Shown: positions 45,729 through 55,094 of the stretch, piece after piece | How positions within the stretch are numbered: position 1 is the stretch's first letter | Layout: each line of letters begins with the position of its first letter | Assembly (NCBI RefSeq): GCF_000761215.1 | Contig: NZ_CP009438.1 | Span: 806,001-870,000, forward strand | DNA length: 64,000 nt | Direction: 5' to 3' | DNA from: Streptomyces glaucescens | Lineage (GTDB): Bacteria; Actinomycetota; Actinomycetes; Streptomycetales; Streptomycetaceae | Translations under genes and position numbers: made by a program | Notes under the pieces: model-generated | Told to the model about the DNA's origin: nothing | Databases searched by the model: none | What the model saw: the letters and a program-made list of their open reading frames with translations, nothing else

Positions 45729-48040
45729 CCGGCCTGGGGCCGCTGGACGGGCAGTTCGGGCCGCAGCCGGGTCAGCAGCCGCTCGCGTTCCTCGGCGAAG
45801 GCCGGGTCCTCCTGGTAGTCGGAGTGGCCGAGTACGGGTGCGGGCAGCGGATGGTCGTCGGTGCGGCCGTGCGCGAGCGGGTCCTTCAGCGGGGCGCGGT
45901 CGACCTCGGGCCCGCCGTCCGCGGGCACCCGGACCGGGCCGCCGATCGGGTCGGTGAGCCGGTACAGGTTGCGCCAGCAGTCGACCTCGTGGTGCAGGGC
46001 GCGCAGGGCGGCGGGGCCGAAGTGGGCCGGGAACCAGCGGCCGTACAGCCGCTCCAGCGGGGAGCCGTAGGTCAGCAGGGCGACCCGTCTGCGGGTGGCC
46101 GGGGACAGCTGCCAGGCCGTGGCGGCGGCGAGCACGCTGCCCTGGGAGTGGCCGGAGAGCACCAGCCGCCCGCCGGTGCTGCGGGTCCAGGTGTCGATGC
46201 GCCAGGTCAGGTCGGGAACGGCCCGCTCGGCGTAGCAGGGCGGGGCGAAGGGGTGGGCGGCGCGCGGCCAGAAGGTGCCGACGTCCCAGAGGATGCCGAT
46301 GGTGCGCCGCGCGGAGGCGTCCTTGTAGGCGCGCCGTCCCCAGGTGACGAACAGGATGAAGCCGAGGCCGATGAGCCAGGAGCCCAGAGCCTGCGCGGTC
46401 TCGGCGGCGCCCTGGACGAAGCCCTGGGCGTCGCGGGCGGCGCGGCTCGGGGTCTGTCCGGTGGCCAGGGCGCCCACCAGGGCCGCGGCGCCGAGGAGCA
46501 GGGTGGAGACGGAGACGACGGCGACCAGGAGGGGGGCGCGGTCGGTGAGCGTGGCCAGCGCGCGGACGCGGGCGATGCGGCGGGTGCGGTCCGGTTCCAG
46601 GTGCTCGCCGGGGTAGTCGCGGGCCACGGCCGCGCGTTCGGCGCGGGCCAGCCGCAGCGCGTGCCGGGCGAGGACGCCGCACAGCACCAGCACGACGACG
46701 AGCACCAGCGGGATCACGGACGCCTGCCAGGTCAGCAGCACCGGGGGGCCGGGGACGGCGGCGTGGGTGCCGTCCAGCCAGTCGGCGACCCGCTGGGACA
46801 CCCCGCCGGACATCACTCCGCCGAGGGCGCACGCCAGCATGGCGACGGCGGGTCCGCCGAGGCCGCGCAGGGCGGCGCGGCCGTCGGGCCGGCTGCGGTG
46901 CAGCAGGTGGGTGACCACGGCGAGGGCGAGCACCAGCAGTCCCTGGACGAGGGTGATGCCGCCGAAGGCGACGTCGCCGGGCAGCCGGCCGGAGGACGTC
47001 CAGCCGGGGCGCTCCCAGCCGGCGTAGACCAGGGCGAGGGCGAGCAGGAGCAGCGCGGCGAGCGGCAGGCGCCGGACGAGGGGCGCGTCGGTGTCCTCGT
47101 CGAGCCGCCGTTCGCTGCGGCCCCGGCTGCAGACCACCGCCACCGCGAAGGCCGCGGTGGTCAGCAGGGCCGCCGCGAGCAGCACGCCCGCCGTGTCGAG
47201 CGCGGCCGGCCCGCCGGGGGCGCGGTCGTGCCGGACGGCGGGTCCGACGGTGGCGGCGGCCACCGTGAGCAGGCCGGCGGCGGTGTGCGCGGCGCGGAGC
47301 CGGGCGACCAGGCGCCGCCCGTACCAGAAGCCGGGCCGGGCCAGCGCGGTCGGGGCGCCGGCCTCGTCGGGCTGGGAGGGGCGGGTGAGGGGCAGCTGGG
47401 ACTCGTAGGCGTTCCAGGTGCGCAGGGAGAGGTACCAGAGGAGGCCGACGAGGGCGGCGGGCAGGAAGGCGGCGAGGGCGAGCCGGCGGCCGGGGCGGCT
47501 CCACCAGCCGCCGTCGGAGACCGTGGGCGAGAGGAAGCCGAGCCAGGAGTGCCGTTCGGCGCAGGCGGAGGTGCCCGCGCACTGCCAGGCGGCGAGGTCG
47601 AGGGCGACCTCGCAGGCGGCGGCGACCAGGAGCACCGTCAGGGTGAGTCCGGCGAGCCGTACGAGCAGTCCGTGGAGGCGGATGGTGCGGGGACGGCCGT
47701 GGGCGGCGGGGCGCATCCAGTGGGCGAGGTTGACCACCATGAACGGCAGTAACAGCAGCCACAGGGCGCGGGCGCCGTTGCCTGAGGTCAGGTTGCACCA
47801 GACGTACGCCTCCGGCACCGGGCGGCCGTCGGTACCGGTGTGCTGCGCGGCGGCCTCGACGTCCGCGGTGCGGCGGAAGACGGCTGCCGTGTCGTCGCCC
47901 GCGACCCGCGTGGTGCGGGGGTCGTCCAGCATGCGGTCCGGTGTGGTGCCGCCGACGCCGTGGACCAGGAGTTCCAGGGCGGCTTCGGGCCGCTGGGCGG
48001 CGGCCGTTTCGTTCAGGGCACGTTCCTGCGCGTGTTCCAC
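45722..48040 (-). CDS. Integral membrane protein with alpha/beta-hydrolase domain
   Basis: The 772-residue protein starts at GTG 48040 (VEHAQERALNETAAA) behind GGGGAAG; the longer frame to 48247 crosses the promoter. It has ELLVHGVGGTTPDRMLDDP near the N-terminus, several membrane spans across residues 90-560, and a C-terminal soluble part with the nucleophile motif LVLSGHSQGSVLAA (Ser near 631) and LTYGSPLERLYGRWFP. The GHSQG elbow marks a serine hydrolase such as a lipase, whose catalytic part would be membrane-tethered. The substrate is unknown. Confidence 0.8.
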   Translation of the reverse strand: MEHAQERALNETAAAQRPEAALELLVHGVGGTTPDRMLDDPRTTRVAGDDTAAVFRRTADVEAAAQHTGTDGRPVPEAYVWCNLTSGNGARALWLLLLPFMVVNLAHWMRPAAHGRPRTIRLHGLLVRLAGLTLTVLLVAAACEVALDLAAWQCAGTSACAERHSWLGFLSPTVSDGGWWSRPGRRLALAAFLPAALVGLLWYLSLRTWNAYESQLPLTRPSQPDEAGAPTALARPGFWYGRRLVARLRAAHTAAGLLTVAAATVGPAVRHDRAPGGPAALDTAGVLLAAALLTTAAFAVAVVCSRGRSERRLDEDTDAPLVRRLPLAALLLLALALVYAGWERPGWTSSGRLPGDVAFGGITLVQGLLVLALAVVTHLLHRSRPDGRAALRGLGGPAVAMLACALGGVMSGGVSQRVADWLDGTHAAVPGPPVLLTWQASVIPLVLVVVLVLCGVLARHALRLARAERAAVARDYPGEHLEPDRTRRIARVRALATLTDRAPLLVAVVSVSTLLLGAAALVGALATGQTPSRAARDAQGFVQGAAETAQALGSWLIGLGFILFVTWGRRAYKDASARRTIGILWDVGTFWPRAAHPFAPPCYAERAVPDLTWRIDTWTRSTGGRLVLSGHSQGSVLAAATAWQLSPATRRRVALLTYGSPLERLYGRWFPAHFGPAALRALHHEVDCWRNLYRLTDPIGGPVRVPADGGPEVDRAPLKDPLAHGRTDDHPLPAPVLGHSDYQEDPAFAEERERLLTRLRPELPVQRPQAGP

Positions 48041-48329
48041 TGTGCACTTCCCCCGTGACGCGCCGTCGGGCATCTGTCGTCGTGCGGGCAACCAGGATGT
48101 CCGCTGGACGGGCGGCGTACACCCATCGTCACGGAATCTCCCCGATCGGGGTGCCGGATGAGCGGCAGATGAGACACCTGTGACATGTGCGCGTCCGGCA
48201 GGCGATGGCGCGGCCCGCATCGGCCCGTGCGAGGATGGGACGCCCACGCACCGGGGCCGCGGGAGAAGTCCTCGTCGGAGGGGGTGCGAGGGCGTGTCGG
48301 AGGCTTGAGGTGAAAGGACCGGAGCGTAC
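48041..48329. other. Divergent promoter region
   Basis: The gap separates the membrane hydrolase gene (minus) from the DeoR-family gene (plus). It contains ACACCTGTGACATGTGC, a short near-palindrome that could be an operator. No coding frame is supported. Confidence 0.35.
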
Positions 48330-49157
48330 GTGAGCGAGAATCAGAACCTCCTCGCGGAGCAGCGGCGCGCCCTGATCCTGGACGAGGTGCGCCGCCGTGG
48401 TGGCGTCCGGGTCAACGAGCTGACCCGCAAGCTCGGTGTGTCGGACATGACGATCCGGCGCGATCTCGACGCCCTGGCCCGTCAGGGTGTGCTGGAGAAG
48501 GTGCACGGCGGCGCGGTGCCGGTGGCGGAGGCGAGTACGCACGAGCCCGGGTTCGAGGCCAAGTCGGGTCTGGAGCTGTCCGCGAAGGAGGACATCGCGC
48601 GGGCCGCGGCCGAGCTGGTCGCGCCGGGTGCCGCGATCGCGCTGTCCGGTGGTACGACGACGTACGCGCTGGCGCACCGGCTGCTGGACGTGCCCGACCT
48701 CACGGTCGTCACCAACTCGGTGCGGGTGGCCGATGTCTTCCACGCGGCGCAGCGCACCTCGGGGCAGCGCTCCGGCGCGGCCACGGTGGTGCTGACCGGC
48801 GGGGTGCGCACCCCGTCCGACTCGCTGGTGGGGCCGGTGGCCGACCAGGCGATCGCGACGCTCCACTTCGATGTGCTGTTCCTCGGTGTGCACGGGATAT
48901 CGGCGGAGGCCGGTCTGTCGACGCCGAACCTGGCGGAGGCCGAGACCAACCGGCGCCTGGTGCAGTCGGCACGCCGGGTGGTGGTGGTCGCCGACCACAC
49001 CAAGTGGGGCACGGTGGGACTGAGTTCGTTCGCGACGCTGCAACAGGTCGACACCCTGGTGACGGACGCCGGGCTGCCCGCGCAGGCCCGTGCGGAGATC
49101 TCCGAGCACCTGCGGCTGGTGGTGGCCGGCGAGTCCGACGAGGACGCGGACGACTGA
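48330..49157 (+). CDS. DeoR-family transcriptional regulator
   Basis: The 275-residue protein has the DeoR N-terminal helix-turn-helix (LAEQRRALILDEVRRRGGVR, VNELTRKLGVSDMTIRRDLD) and the DeoRC sensor domain with GGTTTYALAHRLL, VVTNSVRVADV and VVVADHTKWG. The domain normally binds a phosphorylated sugar. It starts at GTG 48330 and is monocistronic. Its target is unknown; the adjacent minus-strand membrane hydrolase or the cysteine synthase-like gene are candidates. Confidence 0.92.
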   Translation: MSENQNLLAEQRRALILDEVRRRGGVRVNELTRKLGVSDMTIRRDLDALARQGVLEKVHGGAVPVAEASTHEPGFEAKSGLELSAKEDIARAAAELVAPGAAIALSGGTTTYALAHRLLDVPDLTVVTNSVRVADVFHAAQRTSGQRSGAATVVLTGGVRTPSDSLVGPVADQAIATLHFDVLFLGVHGISAEAGLSTPNLAEAETNRRLVQSARRVVVVADHTKWGTVGLSSFATLQQVDTLVTDAGLPAQARAEISEHLRLVVAGESDEDADD

Positions 49158-49847
49158 CCCGGCGCCGGCCGGGGTGACGCTGCCGCCGGGCCCGGGGAGG
49201 CCGGCATCCGGCCGGCCCGCGGGGTGCGCCCCGGTGGGACCGGTACCGTCACCGGCGCGCCCGGTACGACCGCCGCCCCGCACGAAAGGCGCCGGGACTC
49301 CTCCGGGCCGGCCTCCGTGACGGTGGTGGCCGTGTCCGGGCCGCAGACCTTCTCCTCGCGGGCCTCGGCCGCCGGGGCTGCCGGGGCTCCGGCCGGGGCG
49401 GAGGGAGCCTCCGCGGCCTGCACCGGCGGTCGGCGGTCGGCGGTCGGCGGTCGGCGGTCGGCGGTCGGCGGTCGGCGGTCGGCGGTCGGCGGTCGGCGGT
49501 CGGCGGTCGGCGGTCGGCGGTCGGCGGTCGGCGGTCGGCGGCGGGATCCTGCCGCGCCGGACGTCCGCGCGCCGCCGCCCGTCTTCCGCACCCGCGCCGG
49601 ACACGGGTGTGACCTGCCGGTCCGCGAAGTGCCCGGCCGCGGTGCCCGCCTGGCCGGCCGGGGAACGGCCCCGGGCCTCCGTGGGCGGAACCCCGGTGCC
49701 CGCCTGGCCGGCCAGGGAACGGCCCCCGGCCCCCGGCCCCCGTGGGCGAACCCCGTGTGCGGGGTTCGCCGGCGGCCCGGCCGGTGATCCGGTGCCCGGC
49801 CGCCCGTCGCCCGTCGCCCGCGGGCAGTCCGCGCGGGCCGAGCCGCC
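49158..49847. other. 690-bp non-coding gap with VNTR
   Basis: Apart from the 7-bp VNTR at 49425 and a two-copy GC-rich repeat (GCCCGCCTGGCCGGCC near 49645 and 49700), no gene, RNA or motif is seen. Open frames here only reflect the repeat. Confidence 0.5.
49425..49536. repeat. Heptamer tandem repeat, 16 perfect copies of GGCGGTC
   Basis: Sixteen consecutive GGCGGTC units, followed by a partial copy to 49543. The region is intergenic. In any frame it would give a seven-residue periodic peptide (GGRRSAV), but there is no start or ribosome site. It is a likely polymorphic VNTR. Confidence 0.95.
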
Positions 49848-50990
49848 TCAGCCGGGCCAGACGCCCGTCGCCAGCAGGGACTCGATCGTCGCGGAGTACG
49901 GGGCGATGTCCAGGCCCTGCGCGGCGAGCCAGGCGTCGGAGTAGTACTTGTCGAGGTAGCGGTCGCCCGGGTCGCACAGGAGGGTGACGACGCTGCCGGT
50001 GCGGCCGGCGGCGACCATCTCGGCGGCGATCTTCAGCGCGCTCCACAGCCCGGTGCCCGTCGAGCCACCCGCCTTGCGGCCGATGGCCTGCTCCAGGGCG
50101 CGGACGGCCGCGACGCTGGCCGCGTCGGGGACCTTCATCATCCGGTCGACGGCGCCCGGCACGAAGCTCGGTTCCATCCGGGGCCGGCCGATGCCCTCGA
50201 TCCGGGAGCCGCAGTCGCAGGTCACGTCCGGGTCGCCGGTGGTCCAGCCCTCGAAGAAGCAGGAGTTCTCCGGGTCGGCGACGCAGATGCGGGTGTCGTA
50301 CTGCATGTAGTGGACGTAGCGGGCGAGGGTGGCGGAGGTGCCTCCGGTGCCCGCCGTGGCGACGATCCACGCGGGCTCCGGGAAGCGTTCCAGGCGCAGC
50401 TGCCGGAAGATCGACTCGGCGATGTTGTTGTTGCCGCGCCAGTCCGTGGCCCGCTCCGCGTAGGTGAACTGGTCCATGTAGTGGCCGCCGGTCTCGGCCG
50501 CCAGGCGGGCGGACTCCTCGTACATGGTGCGCGGGTCGTCCACGAAGTGGCACCGGCCGCCGTGGAACTCGATCAGGCGGATCTTCTCGGCGCTCGTCGT
50601 GCGCGGCATGACCGCGATGAAGGGCACGCCGATCAGCTTGGCGAAGTACGCCTCGGAGACGGCCGTGGAGCCGCTGGAGGCCTCGATGACCGGGCGGCCG
50701 GGGCGGATCCAGCCGTTGCACAGTCCGTAGAGGAACAGTGAGCGGGCGAGGCGGTGCTTGAGGCTGCCGGTCGGGTGGGTGGACTCGTCCTTCAGGTACA
50801 GGTCGATGCCCCAGCGCTCGGGCAGCGGGAACCGCAGCAGGTGCGTGTCGGCCGAGCGGTTGGCGTCGGCCTGCACCCTGCGGACGGCCTCTTTGAGCCA
50901 GCCGCGGTAGGCGGCGTCGCTCCGGTCGACGTCGAGGGTGCCGGCGGTGGCACGGGCGGGCGGGTGGTGGGGGGTGGTGCGGGTGCTCAC
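49848..50990 (-). CDS. PLP-dependent cysteine synthase family protein (Cds1-like)
   Basis: The 380-residue fold-type II PLP enzyme starts at GTG 50990 behind AAGGAG at 8 nt. The Schiff-base lysine is Lys78 in [12 protein letters not shown], followed by [20 protein letters not shown] and [18 protein letters not shown]. Unusual for cysteine synthases are the acidic/aromatic [17 protein letters not shown] end and [20 protein letters not shown]. This combination resembles mycobacterial Cds1, an L-cysteine desulfhydrase, so sulfide release rather than synthesis is plausible. The reaction direction is inferred. Confidence 0.82.
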   Translation of the reverse strand: MSTRTTPHHPPARATAGTLDVDRSDAAYRGWLKEAVRRVQADANRSADTHLLRFPLPERWGIDLYLKDESTHPTGSLKHRLARSLFLYGLCNGWIRPGRPVIEASSGSTAVSEAYFAKLIGVPFIAVMPRTTSAEKIRLIEFHGGRCHFVDDPRTMYEESARLAAETGGHYMDQFTYAERATDWRGNNNIAESIFRQLRLERFPEPAWIVATAGTGGTSATLARYVHYMQYDTRICVADPENSCFFEGWTTGDPDVTCDCGSRIEGIGRPRMEPSFVPGAVDRMMKVPDAASVAAVRALEQAIGRKAGGSTGTGLWSALKIAAEMVAAGRTGSVVTLLCDPGDRYLDKYYSDAWLAAQGLDIAPYSATIESLLATGVWPG

Positions 50991-51304
50991 GGCGGTGCTC
51001 CTTAGGCTGCGCGCCGACGGCGCGTCGCGCGGCCGACACACCGATCATAGACAGCTTCGGCACGCTTCTCACCTGCATAAACGCCCCTTTGGAGGGCTCA
51101 AAGGACGACTGCGGGAACAGGGGTGCGAAGGGGCGCGGGCGGACGTGCGGCGGGGGCGCATTCGGGTGAGTGCTCCGGGTGGCCGGTGCGCCCGGCACAT
51201 GCGCACTGGTGCTCGATCCGCGGGCGGGGCAGACTGCACCGGGGGCGGGGTGGCCCGCCCGGTCGGGCCCACGCGCGAGCATGCGACAAGGGGGCGTAAG
51301 GGGC

Positions 51305-51628
51305 ATGGCGGAGCCTGAGTTCACGGCCAGGGACGTGCGGATCGGGAAGGGGCTGCGCTCGCTGTCGCGGGCCGGTGAGGTGCGGATCAGGGGCGGCCGG
51401 CTGGAGTTGCTGACCAGCTACGGCAGTGAGATCGACAGCGCGCCGGTGCGGTCGGTGCGGGCGTCGAGGCCGTGGTTCGGGCCGGGGGACCGGGCGCTCG
51501 CCGATCTCAACGGCACCCGGTACCAGCTGACCCTGAGCGAGCGCGATCCCGCTCCGGGGGAGCCGGGGCCGCCCGCGGCGCACCGGTTCATCGAGGCGGT
51601 GCGCAGGGCGGCGGGGCACGGCGACTGA
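51305..51628 (+). CDS. Small hypothetical protein, possible PH-like fold
   Basis: The 107-residue protein (MAEPEFTARDVRIGKGLRSL) is beta-rich, with VRIRGGRLELLTSYGSEIDS, VRSVRASRPWFGPGDRALAD and GTRYQLTLSERDP, then a helix HRFIEAVRRAAG. ATG 51305 follows AAGGGG. A PH-like fold is possible but unconfirmed. Function unknown. Confidence 0.75.
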   Translation: MAEPEFTARDVRIGKGLRSLSRAGEVRIRGGRLELLTSYGSEIDSAPVRSVRASRPWFGPGDRALADLNGTRYQLTLSERDPAPGEPGPPAAHRFIEAVRRAAGHGD

Positions 51629-51820
51629 GATGGCGGCGACGACCGCGAGTTGCGCCGCCGCACCCCCTGAGCCACGCTGGTCTCACGTCACTCTGGGTTT
51701 ACCGGCGATAACGCTGCGAACCAGCCCGCCGGCCACGACAGCAGGCGGCCGTTGCACGCAGGCACTCTGCTGGATCCGAACTCCGTGTTCTTCCGGACCT
51801 CACGTCGGGGAGTCGCAGCC

Positions 51821-52408
51821 GTGATCAAGTACCCAAGCAGGCACTGCACGGTGGAGCTCCAAGCCCTGCCGTCGCGGATCGGCCAGGTCCGCAGAATCGT
51901 TTCAGCGCAGTTGCGCTACTGGCATCTCGACGCCTTGATAGACCGGGCGGCGCTCGGCGTGACCGAGCTGCTCACCAACGTCCACCGCCACGCCCAGCCC
52001 GACAAGATGTGCACCGTGGAGATCGAGCTGCTGCTCGACCGCCTGAAGGTCTCGGTGCGCGACCACGATCCCCGGCTCCCCGTGGTCGAGGACGCCGAAT
52101 CGCTGGCCACCTGCGGGCGCGGGCTCGCCATGGTGGCGGCCGTCAGCGAGAGCTGGGGGGCACGGCCCGACGGCGAGCACGGGAAGGTCGTCTGGTTCAC
52201 GCTGCCCACGCCGTCCGCCGCGCGCAGGACACCGCCGCGCCCACCCCGCCGTACGGACACCGAGACGTCGTCGCGTCCACCGCGCCGCACGCCCACGGAG
52301 GCACCCGCGCGCCGTTTCGCGGAGATCGAACCCGTCGGCCGCGCCGAGCCCGCCGACGCGGGCCGGCCCGCCGCACCTGCTCCCGCCCGGTCCGCCGTTC
52401 CCGGCTGA
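51821..52408 (+). CDS. Anti-sigma-type ATP-binding protein (HATPase_c_2)
   Basis: The 195-residue protein starts at GTG 51821 behind GGGGAG. It contains the RsbW-like kinase fold: N-box ALGVTELLTNVHRHAQ (Glu49, Asn53), the DHDPRLPVV metal-region, and GRGLAMVAAV G2 box, then a disordered Arg/Pro-rich tail of about 65 residues. Such proteins bind sigma factors or anti-anti-sigma factors, and Streptomyces encodes many without a cognate partner nearby. No partner gene is adjacent here. Confidence 0.88.
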   Translation: MIKYPSRHCTVELQALPSRIGQVRRIVSAQLRYWHLDALIDRAALGVTELLTNVHRHAQPDKMCTVEIELLLDRLKVSVRDHDPRLPVVEDAESLATCGRGLAMVAAVSESWGARPDGEHGKVVWFTLPTPSAARRTPPRPPRRTDTETSSRPPRRTPTEAPARRFAEIEPVGRAEPADAGRPAAPAPARSAVPG

Positions 52409-52560
52409 CCGGGCGGTGAGGTGGGCGCGGACCGCTCCCGGCCGACCGGGCGGTTGACGTGTGGCGCGGACCCGCTCCCGGCCGACCGGGCGGTTGACGT
52501 GTGGCGCGGACCCGCTCCTTACCGACCGGGCGGTGACGGGTGGCGCGGACCGCTCCCGCC
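52404..52560. repeat. Tandem repeat of about 40 bp, four copies
   Basis: Two near-identical 40-bp units (52441-52480, 52481-52520) with GACCGGGCGGTTGACGTG and GGCGCGGACCCGCTCC are flanked by diverged copies at 52404-52440 and 52521-52560. They lie between the ATP-binding protein gene and the convergent SHOCT gene; the first copy overlaps the gene's last codons. Confidence 0.8.
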
Positions 52561-52572
52561 CGGCCGGCGCGG

Positions 52573-52857
52573 TCATGCCGCGCCGCCGCCTCCCGTACGG
52601 CCGAACTGCTCGTCAAGGACGGACAGCCGGCGCCAGTACTCCTCCTCGTCGATCTCGCCGGAGGCGAAGCGGCGGCCGAGGAGGGCGATGGGCGAACCGG
52701 GGTCGCCGCCGACCGGCCTGCCGGGGCCGTCGTGCCCGCGCCGTCCGGTGCGGCGCAGCAGCGTGATCCCGCCGGCCAGGACGGCCGCCCAGAGCAGCGG
52801 GAAGAACAGGATCCAGGCGCCGGGGCCGCCGTCGCCGAGGTGTGCCAGGGTCTGCAT
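52573..52857 (-). CDS. SHOCT-domain small membrane protein
   Basis: The 94-residue protein has one membrane span (WILFFPLLWAAVLAGGITLL) then a C-terminal SHOCT domain (IALLGRRFASGEIDEEEYWR RLSVL, residues 57-82). The SHOCT motif is a short C-terminal oligomerisation or docking module. No partner protein is evident nearby. Confidence 0.85.
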   Translation of the reverse strand: MQTLAHLGDGGPGAWILFFPLLWAAVLAGGITLLRRTGRRGHDGPGRPVGGDPGSPIALLGRRFASGEIDEEEYWRRLSVLDEQFGRTGGGGAA

Positions 52858-53001
52858 GGTGTGTCATCTCCCGAGGTGACCGGCCCGGGTGGACCGGTGA
52901 TGACTCCACCGTGGCCCCGGGGAGGGGGGTGGGTCGTCGTACGGCCGTGGGCAGTGCGGCTACCTCCGAGGGAGTAGGCGAGCGCCGCGGCCCGCCGCCG
53001 G

Positions 53002-53346
53002 TCACTCGGTGGGGGTGCCGACGCGCAGGCGGTTGCCGTCGGGGTCGCGCAGCTCCACCTCCCGGCCCCAGGGTTGCTCCGCCACGGTCACGCCGAACTC
53101 GGCGGCGATCGCGTCGACGCCGGCCAGCCGCAGGTGGACCAGCGTGTCGGGCGGGGCGTCGCCCGTGTGCTCCGAGAGGAACAACCGCACGCGTCCGCGC
53201 GCGACTTCGACGAAGGCGGGCAGGCCGGGCGCGAAACGGTGCTCCCACTGCGCGGCGAAGCCCAGCCGGGCGTACCAGCGGACGGCGGCGGCCGCGTCGG
53301 CCACGCGCAACACGGGAATGACCTCTTCTTCCGGTTCCGGTCGCAT
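53002..53346 (-). CDS. VOC/glyoxalase-bleomycin resistance family protein
   Basis: The 114-residue protein has one VOC repeat unit: PVLRVADAAAAVRWYARLGF, AQWEHRFAPGLPAFVEVARG, VRLFLSEHTGD and WGREVELRDPDGNRLRVGTP, the last giving the family end DPDGNxLxxG. Two units dimerise into the active site. It could act in glyoxal detoxification or antibiotic binding; the function is not assignable. It is divergent from the TetR gene. Confidence 0.88.
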   Translation of the reverse strand: MRPEPEEEVIPVLRVADAAAAVRWYARLGFAAQWEHRFAPGLPAFVEVARGRVRLFLSEHTGDAPPDTLVHLRLAGVDAIAAEFGVTVAEQPWGREVELRDPDGNRLRVGTPTE

Positions 53347-53446
53347 GGTCCCATGATCACAGGAGCCGGCCGCGGGGCGGGGCCGGGGCCGCGGCGTCCG
53401 GGCCGGTGGTTCCGCCGGGGCCAGTGCCCCACCGGGCCTCGACTTC

Positions 53447-53466
53447 TGTAACTACCAGTATGTACA
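53447..53466. promoter_or_regulatory. TetR operator palindrome
   Basis: TGTAACTACCAGTATGTACA forms the interrupted palindrome TGTAnnTACnnGTAnnTACA. It ends 8 bp before the GTG start of the TetR gene and overlaps its likely promoter, so it probably mediates autorepression. Confidence 0.6.
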
Positions 53467-53474
53467 GTCGGGGC

Positions 53475-54047
53475 GTGAGCACCTCCGAGCGACTGATCGA
53501 GTCCACCCGCGAACTGCTGTGGGAGCGCGGTTACGTGGGGACGAGCCCCAAGGCGATCCTGGAGCGGGCCGGCGCCGGGCAGGGCAGCATGTACCACCAC
53601 TTCAAGGGCAAGCCTGACCTCGCGCTGGCCGCGATCCGGCGGACCGCCGAGATGATGCGGGCCACGGCCGAGGCCGTGCTCGGCGGGCCGGGAACGCCGT
53701 ACGAGCGGATCGCGGCCTATCTGCTGCGCGAGCGCGACGTGCTGCGGGGCTGCCCGGTCGGACGGCTCACCATGGACCCGGACGTCATCACCAGCGAGGA
53801 GCTGCGCGCGCCCGTCGACGAGACGCTGGACTGGCTGCGCGAACGGCTCGCCTCGATCGTCCGGGAGGGCCAGGAACGGGGCGAGTTCGGGCCCGGGCTC
53901 GACGCCGGGGAGACCGCCGCGACCATCGTCGCGACCGTGCAGGGCGGCTATGTCCTCGCCCGCGCCTCCGGGCAGCCGGCCGCGTTCGACGCCGGGGTCC
54001 GCGGCCTGCTCGCCCTACTGGCACCGCCTGCCACACCCACCGCCTGA
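53475..54047 (+). CDS. TetR-family transcriptional regulator
   Basis: The 190-residue regulator starts at GTG 53475 (VSTSERLIESTRELLWERGY) and has the TetR helix-turn-helix TSPKAILERAGAGQGSMYHHF. The C-terminal half contains RGCPVGRLTMDPDVITSEEL and ATIVATVQGGYVLARASGQP. ATG 53460 in the same frame overlaps the operator. The downstream gene begins 10 bp after its stop, so they form one unit, as in TetR-DUF4865 pairs. Confidence 0.9.
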   Translation: MSTSERLIESTRELLWERGYVGTSPKAILERAGAGQGSMYHHFKGKPDLALAAIRRTAEMMRATAEAVLGGPGTPYERIAAYLLRERDVLRGCPVGRLTMDPDVITSEELRAPVDETLDWLRERLASIVREGQERGEFGPGLDAGETAATIVATVQGGYVLARASGQPAAFDAGVRGLLALLAPPATPTA

Positions 54048-54057
54048 GGAGCGTCCG

Positions 54058-54648
54058 TTGCACGCCATGCAGTACGAGATCACCCTGCCCGCCGACTACG
54101 ACATGAACGTCGTCCGCGCGCGCGTGGCCCGCCTCGGGCACCTCCTCGACGACTGGGACGGACTGGGTCTCAAGGCGTACCTGATGCGCGAGCGCGGGGT
54201 GCAGGGCTCGCCGGTCAACCAGTACGCGCCGTTCTACCTGTGGAACACCGTGCGGGGCATGAACTCCTTCCTCTGGGGCGGCGGTTTCCAGGGGCTCAGC
54301 GACGACTTCGGGCGCCCCGCGATCCGTCAGTGGACCGGGCTCGCGTACGAGGAGGGTGCCGCCGACGCGCCCGCCCGCGTCGCCGTCCGCGAGCGGCGGC
54401 CGGTACCGGAGGGCGCCGCGCTCGGCGAGATCGCCGAGGCCGCGGTGCGCGAGACCGCACGGCTCGCGACCGGGGACGGCGCGGTGTGCGCGGCGGCGGC
54501 CGTGGACACCGGCCGCTGGGAGCTGGTCCTCTTCTCCCTCTGGGCGCGGGAGCCGGAGCGGTCGCCGGGGGCCGGGGGCGAGGTGTTCCGGGTGCTGCAC
54601 CTGTCGGCGCCGGGGCGGGCGCGGCTGCCGCGCGGCCGGCAGTGGTGA
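54058..54648 (+). CDS. DUF4865 family protein
   Basis: The 196-residue protein starts at TTG 54058 six nt after GAGGAG; ATG 54067 is the alternative. It begins MQYEITLPADYDMNVVRARV and has DWDGLGLKAYLMRERGVQGS, VNQYAPFYLWNTVRGMNSFL, which match the DUF4865 group often found next to a TetR regulator. It is soluble. The reaction is unknown; roles in antibiotic or xenobiotic response are speculative. Confidence 0.85.
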   Translation: MHAMQYEITLPADYDMNVVRARVARLGHLLDDWDGLGLKAYLMRERGVQGSPVNQYAPFYLWNTVRGMNSFLWGGGFQGLSDDFGRPAIRQWTGLAYEEGAADAPARVAVRERRPVPEGAALGEIAEAAVRETARLATGDGAVCAAAAVDTGRWELVLFSLWAREPERSPGAGGEVFRVLHLSAPGRARLPRGRQW

Positions 54649-55058
54649 GCGCGGCGTGCGCGGCGTCCGGCCGCGCGGGGCCGGACGCGTTCCGCGCGGC
54701 CGGCGGAGGCGCGAGGCGCGAGGCGCGGTAGGGATCGCCGACCGGCTGTCGCTCGGCGGCGGCACCACGGCCACCGCCGCCCACCCGGTGCGCGGCGGGC
54801 CGCGTACGCCGGATCCGCTGCGCCGGGTACGGCCGAGGCCGGAGGCCGAGACGGGCGCCGGTTCGGTGCGCCGGTTCGGTGCGCCGGTTCGGTCGCCCGA
54901 AAGCCCCGACGGCCCGACGCCCCGACGGCCGCGGGGTGTTGGGGACTTGTGCGCGGTGGTCCGGCCGTCCGGGTGCCGAGGCACGCCGCGCCGCCGGGTC
55001 CCGGCCGGTCACGGGGAGGCCGGTGGAACGGCGGGCCGCCCTGCCCCGAAACTCATAC
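54649..55058. other. Intergenic gap with short repeats
   Basis: A CGGTTCGGTGCGC repeat (54860-54898) is present, but no gene, RNA or strong hairpin was seen in this stretch. Confidence 0.35.
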
Positions 55059-55072
55059 TTGACCGTTCGTTC
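55059..55072. promoter_or_regulatory. Shared operator copy 1, upstream of TetR
   Basis: TTGACCGTTCGTTC (55059-55072) matches TTGACCGATCGATC at 55738-55751 at 12 of 14 positions. It lies 23 bp upstream of the TetR start, where autorepression would act. Confidence 0.55.
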
Positions 55073-55094
55073 TCGAAACCCCTAGGGTCGGCGC

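Noticed and set aside
45722..48247. Longer start at 48247 for the membrane hydrolase
   Set aside because: The extension crosses the divergent promoter and lacks a ribosome site, whereas GTG 48040 has a good one.
49425..49543. CRISPR array
   Set aside because: The unit is 7 bp with no spacers between copies, so it is a simple tandem repeat.
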